A DNA stretch of 64,000 bases from Elymus sibiricus (taxonomy: Eukaryota; Streptophyta; Magnoliopsida; Poales; Poaceae), in assembly GCA_039707655.1 (NCBI GenBank), contig CM077666.1:391549886-391613885 (forward strand). The letters are read 5' to 3'. Under the pieces are notes generated by a model. The model saw nothing but the letters and a program-made list of their open reading frames with translations, was not told the DNA's origin and made no database searches. Made by a program: the position numbers and the translations under genes. Position 1 is the stretch's first letter; each line of letters starts with the position of its first letter. This document shows positions 55,617-64,000 of this stretch, piece after piece.

Positions 55617-58600
55617 ATGTCACAGAGTTCGCAAGACCACTCAGATTCTGAAGAAAATTTGCCTCAGTTTCCATCAAGGTCTGAACGAGTAAGAATGACT
55701 GGAGGAGGAAAATCTTTGAAGCCACCCAAGGCTCCGAAGAAGAAACACGAGTCTGAACCCAAAGAAGATGATGAGGAAATTCCCTCTGCTCATAGTGAGC
55801 CTGAGGATGAATTGGTCACAGACGCCCTAACCATCTTCTCTGATGGAAATCCTAAAAAGGGCGGTCGCGGCAGAGAAAAGAATACCACTGCAGAGATGTC
55901 TGATCCTGACAGTTACAGAACTCCACCTGAGGGTGAATCAACCACAGATCGCAACAACAGGCTTCAAAGGATTCGCCGCCACTAGGTTGGCAAATGGTAC
56001 AGATATGAAAATGTTCGCGAGAAGTACCAGATTCTGTTTGCTTTCACACCACCGTGGAATGACTGTATTGCCGAAAACTGCATTGGCCCCGATGATGAAA
56101 AAGTCAGACCACCACAGCCTTCAAATGCTCACCCCGACTCCCACAAAACCATCGCTGATTTTCCCGAGGAAGTGGCTAAGAGGGCGAAGGCCAAAGCCAA
56201 GCGTGAAGCTAGAGAAGCGAAGAAAAACCAAGTTGAAGCGAAAAACGTCGCGCTGACCCAGCAAGACGTACAGAAGAAGAAGGAACGTGCATCAGCTTCC
56301 AAAGAAAGCAAATCTAGGGAATCAGTTTCCCCTCGTGCACCACGAAAGAAATCTCTCACCAAGAGAATCAAGAAGGCAGCTCCTGACTCATTTGATGAGT
56401 CATCCAGGGAAGATACCCCTGATGAAATTCCACTGTATGATCGTCTTGCCATTCTCAACAAGTCATCCATGAGCCCCTCTCCAGTGAAAGCTTTACCCTC
56501 TCCGAGGAAATCATCCAGGCATGCACCCATTCCGTCCAGTGACAAACCTTCGGGTTCTGCAGCTCTGAGAACTTTGACAAGCACTAAAGCGAAGAAAAAG
56601 CTGCAGTCTGAAGAAAAAGCTGATGTGGCTGCAAAGAAGACGAGGCTCACTGTTCCTGCTGCCACAGAGGAACAAAAGTATGATTTCAATTTCATGATCG
56701 ATGTGATTGACAGTGCTGCATATGATGCAAAAGATGATGAAGTGAGTAGTCTGGGACTGCCTGAGGATGTTACTGAACTAGTAATGAAGCATTTCATCGA
56801 GCTGAGGAAAATCTCCAAGAGGCTAAATAAAGCTGTCAAAGGCAAGCAAGCTGTCGAGAAAATGAGAAATGAGGCCAAAACTGAATCTGAAAGGAAGAAG
56901 CTGAACAAAGAAATAGTTGAAATCACCAAGGCCCTCAGTGTCATGCGCAATGAGAAAGTTGATTGGCACTCGTGTCTGCACATGGAGGTATCTCAGTTGT
57001 GTGACAGGAGAAACGAGGAGATTGACCGCAAGGCAGATCTTGCTCGAAGAAGAATTCAAGAGGGAAAACGTCAGAAGGCTAGGGCGAGAGTGAGCAAACC
57101 GAAAGCAAACAAAGACCGCCGCCTTCAGAATGTCGCTGCTGATCCTACTCCTCTGGACTCCATGTACCCTTGCAACAGGTTCCACCATCTCCACCTCACG
57201 AGGATGAACTCATGCTGCAAGCTGGCACTGAGGAGGTTATTATTCCTGCTCTAGTAGCCCAAGAGCAACTTGAAGTTGTCGATATATTCCTGGAAAAGAT
57301 TGATGAGGAAAATGCACCCCCTAAGCAGCAATCCCCAGTTGATGAGGTTGATGAAGAGATTGAAGTTGAGAAGGCAGATCCATCGCTGCCAAGAACAGTG
57401 CAAGTAGAGCCCTCCGAACCAAATAAGGAGGAAAATGACAAGATTAAGGGGGAGCTAAATGCTTCCCGAGAGAAAACACCCCCGGTCTCATCATCTGTTG
57501 CCCCTACCCGGATGGATGTTGATCCTGCTCCTCTTACCACTGCACCATAGTTGGTAGAGGAAGAAAAGAAATCTAATGAGCCGATGGCTCGAGAAGAAAC
57601 TATCCCACTAGTTGTGTCTCAAGCATCTGAGAAAGAGGTCGTCGTGCCTCCAGCCGAATAAAGTGCAAGTAAAGAAAAGGCCCTTGTGCCCGAAAGTCAG
57701 AAAGATGCCAAAGGAGTTCCGGTGAGCAAGAACAGTAGTCAGTCAAGTTCTTCGAAGCAATCTGCATGAGAAAAATGAAGGATGCCACATGCTCCTCTCA
57801 AGCCTATTGAGGAATGAGTGCCTGCACCTGATGACATTCGGACCCAATTTATGGCCGATGAAGAACCACTGAGAAACCCATTGGAAACCTATCCTTTGTT
57901 CCCTGTCGATGACGGCCAGAATGGTCCACCTTTCAATGAGCAGTTTCATCGTTCAAAACTTGCATTCTTCGGGACCAGCACATATGATGGAGAAAGAACT
58001 TCCTTGTCACCAAGATTCTAGACGAAGGAACAGGCCGTGTACTATGCTCGCATTCTGTACGGCAAGAATAGCATCTTCAAGCACAAGATTCTGGATTTCG
58101 CCGAGTTCGAAAGTTTACCTTGCTTCCATCACACCATCGAGCAGATTGAACAAGTCTTCCTGAAGAGTTTCCTTCGTTTCAATCATGGCTGGAATCGTGA
58201 AGTTATCCTTCAATTCTATGCCACTCTTTATATCTCAGGGGACCTTGCAAACAGTAGTACTTGGATCCTCGAATGGATGATCGAAGAAGAAAAGATCAAA
58301 TGCTCGGCTGACCAGTTCTTAGCACTGTTGAATCTTTCTCTGTGTGAATTTGATACCACTCGGGAACACAGACTGCACTACTGGGAGGTATCCGAAGCCG
58401 AACTTCATATGTTGATGGACCCCAAACTTGTTGGTGATGAATGTACCAAAGCAAATCCTAAGAATCTAGCCTATGAGAACAAAGTGCTGTTCTATATCCT
58501 CTACAACTCCCTCACGCCAACGAACAGGCCAGAAACCATTCATGGCATCGTGGCAAATGCTCTCCAAGCAATAGCTCATGGCATTCGGTTTGACATTCCG

Positions 58601-59374
58601 GATCTTCTCATTCGCAACTTGGCCTATGCAGCTGATAGCCCTCAAGTCTTGAAGCCATATGCACCATGGGTCATGTTTGCTATTGAGCAGCTTAGTGAGA
58701 AAAAGTTTTTCTGTCCATATGTTCCGAAAGTTTTCATTCCACCAGTCCGAGACACTCTCCGGATCGTGAAGGACATCGGCAAAGGGAAGACACCTATTGA
58801 TGCTAATGCCTCTGCCTCTGCTAAAGCTCCGAAGGTCAAGAAGGTCACAGTCAAAATCCCTCGTGAAGAAAATCCCTCACTATATGAGATTTGTCTCCGC
58901 ACTCAGCAAGCCCTGGAAAGTCACATCAAGCTCGACCGCAAAGAGAAGTTGGAAATGATGACTGAGATCAATCTGCTTCACAATTATGCTCGCCAAGCTC
59001 TGCTGTATGAGAAAGAACAGAAGAAGTGCTCGTGGACCCTTCTGCGCAAGCATTATTCTCGCACTCAACTATCTGCCATGGGTATCGAGAAAGATTATGA
59101 TCATCTGGAGCTATTTGAAGTTCCTCGCATCCGAAGGCAAACCCCAGTGCTTCCTCAGCGTTCTGCCTCCACCGACCTACTGTTTGTTGAACCCGATGAT
59201 GAACTTGAAGACACAGCAGGCACATTGATATTCAAGCTAGATGCACCTCGCATTGCTACTCCCAAAGCTGATCCCGAAGCTCATGTTGCGACTGCAACTC
59301 CTGCTTTGGCCTCGACCATTGCTCGCTCTGCTTCGCCGAACAGTTCGAGTTCTGGGGATTCTTCGGACGAGTAG
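55617..59374 (+). pseudogene. Large 3' ORF of element D, possible envelope-like/plant transposon protein
   Basis: From MSQSSQDHSDSEENLPQFPS at 55617 one frame runs to about 57165 with a single stop (55983). After a frameshift the second frame runs to the stop at 59372-59374 with stops at 57548, 57659, 57766 and 58019, so the ancestor had about 1,250 codons. The N-terminal third is charged and low-complexity with basic clusters (KRAKAKAKREAREAKK). A helical, coiled-coil-like part follows ('LNKEIVEITKALSVMRNEK'), then acidic and Pro-rich linkers. A folded-looking C-terminal domain at 58037-58800 reads 'ILYGKNSIFKHKILDFAEFE' and 'WNREVILQFYATLYISGD', which resembles the 'putative plant transposon protein' domain of plant retroelement ORFs. 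No membrane segment or signal peptide is evident. By position it matches the envelope-like gene of SIRE/Maximus elements, but the function is unknown. Confidence 0.65.
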
Positions 59375-59379
59375 TTCCT

Positions 59380-62300
59380 TGTAACATCCCCATGTAATAG
59401 CCACAGTGATCACTTTTTGATAATGCCAAGTCAGCATGATTAACTAGTCTTGATCATCATTGCATCTTATCTCAACTCAAATTACAATTCAAATTGCAAA
59501 TTCAATTATAAAGTGAAAACAAGAGTTGTTCCAATTTGGAAATAAAAATGTTCGTTAAATAGCAAATAATCTATTTCTAATTATTTTCAGGAAAACAACA
59601 TCACTAAAAATGCCTAAGTGACTATATCAACCTAAAACAGTAGCAAACAGCAACATTTAATACCATTTTATTAATCCAAATTTTAAATGAAATCATTATT
59701 TCACCAACCCAATTTCTGGCAGTGTGGAATATTGTCTAGTATTTAAATGGATCAGTCTCATATTTTGTAAAAGTCAACAAGTAGCCTGACAATTTGCAAA
59801 ATAGAGTAAAGAAAAGAAATAGAAAAAGAAAAAGAAACTAGGTAGGGGCTTACTGGCGCACTGGGCTTTGAGTGCACAGTGCGGCCCGGTCCAGCCCAGC
59901 CGGTCGTCGTCCCCTTCCTCCCGCGCTGTCGCGCGCGCACGCCGACACGGCGCCGTCTGTTGCGCTGTCAGCCATCCGCGGCCTCCCCGTCGTGGATAAG
60001 GCCATCCCCGGTCGCCTCCCTCTCCCCTTGCAAACCCTAGCCCCCACATTCCTCTTCCCCCTCGCCCTTTCTCTTCTCCCCGCGTAGATGCCCGACTTCG
60101 CCGCTATGGCCGAGCTCAATGCCATGGCTACCGCCGTCCTCGCCACCTGAGACCGAGCTCAATTGCTCCGCCTGCCTCTTCTCCTTCTTCTCCGACCGCT
60201 GGACCGAGCTCTGCGCAACCGCATCGCCGGGATCGAGCTCGGCATCATCTCACTGTTGCCGGCGATCCCCGTTGTCCCCGGCCTCCGTCTGCGCTCCTAA
60301 GCAGTCGAGGGCTTTCCTTAGCCGCTTGGTGAGCTCCTCCCTCCCTCCATTCCTCTCCCCGCGCCGCGTACTTTGCCCTAGCTAGCTCGCCTGCGAAGCA
60401 GAGCTCCGACGTCCACCATTGCCGTCGTACCGCTCGCCACCGAGCTCCCCCGCTCGAACCAGCAGCGCCAGCACGCTTCTGGCGGGCTGCTGCTTCCGCC
60501 CAGCCACTTAACGCGCTCGAAAACGAGCCGCAGCCGCGATCCCGTTCGGTCCCGAAGTCCGTCCGCCGCCGACGTGCTCGCCACTGTCAGCTCTGCCCGT
60601 CTCCGGCCATGTCTCCACCGCTATCCGACGCGGCTTCCTCCCCTCTTTCGAACACACCTAGCCGCACTCCAAATGGGCAACCGTAGCGGATTTCTAGCGA
60701 ACTCCGGTGAAGTTCCGGCCGTCGCCGCCGCGTCTCGCCTCACCGACGGCGGCGTCCTACGTGGCTACCACTTGGCGCCACTGGGCCCCGCCTTGTGCCA
60801 CTGCCACTGGACCCCACGGGGCCCAGTTGACCCGGTCAACGCTGACTGGGCTGGCCCAGTGAGACCAACATGTGGGGCCCCCTCGGTTAATTAGTGCTAA
60901 TTCAATTTAAACTCAATCTATAATTAAAATAGACACTGACAGGTGGGTCCCGCTAGATAATTAGGATTAGTTTAATTAAATTAACTCTGTTTAATTAGTC
61001 CAGTCACTGACCAGTGGGACCCACTGGTCAGGGTTGACTCTGGTCAGCCTCTTTTGACTGCTGACGTCAGCACTACGTCATGATGATGTCACCCTATACT
61101 ATTTCGGATCATTCGGATTTAATTAATTAAATAAATCCCAGAATATTAATAAAATTTTGAAAAATCATATAAATTAAACCGTAAGTCAGATGAAAATAAT
61201 TTATATATGTAAAATGATCAGAAAAATATTTAGAATCTGAATATGTAATTAAAATGCCTATCCAACACTCCTATCTAGGTGAACATGGAACTTTTTGACT
61301 GATTTCGATAAATGAATAGTGTTCAACGTTAATAAAATAAATCCAAATAAATTCCTAAATTAGCTAAAACATTTAGTTAGGTAGTAAAATACCTCTGCAT
61401 ATCATTTAGGCATGTCATGCATAGTGATTGCATTTTTACCGTGAATTTATGGTTTCTTCCCCCTCCTTTCTCTTCCGTTAGACGCCGAGACCGACGCCGA
61501 CGCAGCTCAGGAGATCGACGAGCAACCTACTGACGACCAGCCCCTCTCAGCAGAGCTTCCAGGCAAGCAACCCCCCTTGACGCATACCGATATCACCTAT
61601 TCTTTCTCCCTCCTGCTTGCATTAGAAATTGGTGTTGTTTTGCTTTATCCTATTCTGATGCATAGCATGTCCTTGTAACTATTATTGTTTCCTGCCTGTT
61701 ATCCAAGATGCTTAGTATAGGTTGGATGATAAACCATCTGTGGCCCATCTCCCTTGCTATAGTTGCTCCACTTTAGTACCTGTGCCCCGATCGATGTGAT
61801 CGAACGGGCTGAGAGCAGCACATCACCGCACACCACCTACGTTGCTCGTCTCTGCAGACCTGGCATCGAGTGCCGAGGGTGATACCTCTTATCTCACTTC
61901 CGATGATGCCTCTGTAGAATAGCTATCCGGTTGTGAGTTACCGAGGGTGATTCCTCTTTCGTCACTTACGATTAAGCTTTCGTCGTGCAACTCCTCGAGT
62001 GGGAATCCATCGAGGGTGATTCCTCAGATTCCTTCTCGATACTTGGACACACGGTTACTTTGAACTTTGTCGCAGGCGGGTCGACCCCGAGGGGTACCCG
62101 CAGGGTAATCAAAAGTCGGGCTGGCCCCAAGGGTGCCCGCGAGAGAACAATGTTAAAGACGGGTAAGTACCATTAGTACCCACGAGTGATATCAAGTCGG
62201 AGCGACAGAAACTCTGATCGTCTCAGCGAGTTACTAAATACGCCTAACGGAACTGGGTATTTGATCTGAGTTGGCCAATGGCCTATAAGCACTACCACCA

Positions 62301-62629
62301 CGTGGGATAATGGTTTAATGGGGCCTTCTACGTCGTATGTATCAGTCGAAAGCTCTTCAGACGTCACAACTCAGAGATGCGGGCTGATTGTTGGGGTTGG
62401 GCTGGTTACGTCACTGGTGTATTCAGTGTCGCGCCTGCTCCTCGGCCAGTCTCGCAACGTGCAGGAGTGCAAAGGGCGATGGCCCAAGACCCCTTTGTAC
62501 TTAGGATTTAGACCGGCGTGTTGACCTCTCTGCTGAGCCTAGGTAGGACTACGTCGTGTCGATTACCCGAGGCCGGGCATTACCTAGCAAGTGTGTCCGG
62601 CCAGATGTAATCGAGCGTGCTGGGTAACA
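59380..62629 (+). mobile_element. Solo LTR of 3.25 kb
   Basis: Starts TGTAACATCCCC and ends GGGTAACA, flanked by the perfect 5-bp duplication ttcct (59375-59379 and 62630-62634). It has no internal region. A GC-rich block (59850-60890) and AT-rich remainder resemble the LTR at the left window edge in plan. It is probably Gypsy; the family was not identified. Open frames in the GC-rich block overlap on both strands and are not genes. The strand is given by the TG-CA reading and the LTR start motif TGTAACATCC. Confidence 0.87.
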
Positions 62630-62634
62630 TTCCT

Positions 62635-63660
62635 CGCATGCATTCTCTTTCCTTTTTGACACTTGTTGACAAAAAGGGGGAGAAGAACATCGAGAGATAG
62701 ATAAGTGGGTTATTTGCAGGGTGTTTCCATTCACCATTTGCTTTTCTTTCGAACAATCTGCTTTTGGTCGTTGAACTTTTGGTCGTGGAACTTGGTCTCA
62801 CCGCCTGTGGTGATGGTATACTGCGTCGTCATGTACCCTTAATAACCCCTGCAATGCTATATTTGCTTCCAGTTATCTGTTTGCAGGTCCTATCGAATGC
62901 TTACTTCCTTGCAATGATTATCCTCGATACTTATCTATCGTGCAAGGTTAAGTGAGAGCTTTTCAAGGAGGATTGGAAAATAATGTCTCTCTAAAAGAGA
63001 TATCTTACTCCTTGAAACTACATGTATCTTACTCCTATGATTATCTTTCACTATCTAACGATGCAGGAGAAAGAAAGGTTGTTTCAGAGTAAATTTACTC
63101 ATGACTCAAAAGAGAATTCCTACTATCTGTCTCATAAGTTGTTTTTCCTCACATATTTCTATCGTATCATCCTTGTTGCTGGAAAACCTCGTCTGAAGCA
63201 TATCTACTCCGAGCAATATACTTGTGACTCCCTTGCTCTGATTTTCATTCGAATATCTAACTTGCAGGGAACCTATATCTCGTGTGGATTCAAACTGTGT
63301 TCTGAGAAAATCTTCATGGCTTATCCTTTGCCACAACTCTTTTCAATTTATCCTCGCTATCTAACAAATCTATTTCAAAGGTTGTGTATGGCAGGAAATA
63401 CCTCAGACACCGTCAAGTGCATTGGATGAAACTACGAATGAGATCATCTGTCAATGTCACTCATACGAAGATTCTCCTCGCTACCTTCCGTGTTATCTCC
63501 TATGCCTACTCTAATCAGAATGATGCATATCTTCAGGGGGAGCGTGTTTTATCTTCGTAATTATCTCTCATCTTTCATTAGCCTTCGCATTCCATTTCAT
63601 TCTTTCATCTATCTTTCGATGTGTTCTGTTTTGTCAACAATCGTCCAAAAAGGGGGAGAT
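62635..63660 (+). other. 3' non-coding region of element D with two polypurine tracts
   Basis: No credible gene. An AAAAAGGGGGAGAAG tract lies at 62671-62685, shortly after the 3' ORF once the solo LTR is removed. The terminal tract AAAAGGGGGAGA is at 63648-63659, directly before the 3' LTR. Both are preceded by similar 'tgttgacaa' and 'tgtcaacaa' words. Several 'ttgcagg' phrases (62715, 62881, 63263) look like splice-acceptor remnants. Confidence 0.7.
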
Positions 63661-64000
63661 TGTTGGTGCAATATTTGCCCTCTTGTGTTTTGGAGATTGT
63701 TGACAGAAATAGGCATGGACTGATTTGTTTGCTAGAGCACACAGAGAGAAATAGTCCATGCAGTACCGAAGAAAATGCTGTCTCCAGTGTCAATTTCGAG
63801 GAACTTCACCGAAGAATATCTGCACAGCAGAGGAGAATGAGCTACATCTGATTGAAGTCATGTAGGCGAGAAGATTGATGTGAAGGAAGTAACCCCTCAA
63901 AAATTTACTGCTGACGCGAAGCAATTGGTTCGGAGATTTTGTCTGAAGAATATTGACTGCAGCAATGGAAGACGAAGACGATGTGAAGACGTAGCATTCT
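63661..64000 (+). repeat. 3' LTR of element D, cut by the window end
   Basis: The first 340 bp of the LTR align without gaps to 50295-50634 with about 12 base differences counted by eye. Confidence 0.92.

Larger units (their letters stand above)
50295..64000 (+). mobile_element. Copia element D, Maximus/SIRE-like, lacking pol
   Basis: Two LTRs starting TGTTGGTGCAATATTTGCCC (50295 and 63661, the second cut by the window end), an initiator-Met primer site, a Maximus-type gag and a terminal polypurine tract define the element. The inside is 11.7 kb, or 8.4 kb without a solo LTR insertion. Between gag (ending 54453) and the 3' ORF (55617-59374) there is no protease, integrase, RT or RNase H. In SIRE/Maximus elements an envelope-like ORF lies after pol, so this looks like a derivative that lost pol but kept gag and a 3' ORF. 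In the 340 bp of both LTRs that can be compared I count about 12 differences and no gap, so the insertion is fairly recent. Confidence 0.85.

Noticed and set aside
56129..56983. 284-codon minus-strand open frame rich in Ser, Phe and Leu
   Set aside because: It is exactly antisense to the Lys/Glu/Ser-rich part of the element D 3' ORF. The apparent hydrophobic protein results from reverse-complemented Glu and Lys codons.

Overview
The window is intergenic DNA of a large-genome grass, almost certainly a Triticeae species (wheat, Aegilops, rye or barley group). The clearest sign is a complete Angela/BARE1/WIS-type Copia retrotransposon. Around it lie Athila-lineage Gypsy elements of the Sabrina/WHAM type, with LTRs starting TGATACGTC and a tRNA-Asp primer site, a Maximus/SIRE-like Copia element, a plant L1-type LINE, hAT and CACTA elements and small MITEs. 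There is nothing prokaryotic here: no operons, CRISPR arrays or rRNA. Nearly everything is nested mobile DNA, and the only gene model that looks intact is a small GRF zinc-finger gene at 28934-29755. Family names come from recognised sequence features, not from a database search.

Layout. 1-2484 is part of a minus-strand LTR and 2485-3675 is AT-rich DNA without a gene. 3676-15580 is a Gypsy element (element A) that has an orphan ORF instead of gag-pol. Its 5' LTR holds a related solo LTR (4452-8813), which itself holds a deleted hAT element (5016-6369) and a minus-strand solo LTR (7185-8750); all three insertions have perfect target duplications. 15581-31761 looks like a CACTA element carrying host-like genes: a coiled-coil gene remnant, a WRN/RNase D-type exonuclease pseudogene, the GRF gene and a deleted CACTA transposase. 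The Angela copy (19253-27974) sits in codon 17 of the exonuclease gene. 31762-32566 is the 3' end of another Gypsy element, followed by a 32-bp LTR tip.

32599-50294 is an Athila-type Gypsy element (element C) with gag, protease, RT, RNase H and integrase. It is interrupted by a LINE (35625-46145), which holds a minus-strand deleted Gypsy element (39961-44184), and by a MITE (47526-47942). From 50295 to the window end runs a Copia element (element D) with a Maximus-like gag but no pol. In place of pol it has an internal promoter-like leader and a decayed 3' ORF of about 1,250 codons. A 3.25-kb solo LTR (59380-62629) lies directly behind the stop of that ORF, and the 3' LTR starts at 63661.

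How the parts relate. Elements A and D appear non-autonomous and would have needed gag and/or pol proteins from autonomous relatives; element C shows what A's partner may look like, since both use the same tRNA-Asp primer site. The nesting gives a relative order: the Gypsy remnant is older than the CACTA, which is older than Angela. On the right, element C is older than the LINE, which is older than its internal Gypsy; C is also older than D, and D is older than the 3.25-kb solo LTR. The points most worth checking are the CACTA gene cargo, the pol-less element D with its private promoter, the orphan ORF of element A, the fold-back at the LINE 5' end, and the nonsense-only decay of the Angela polyprotein.
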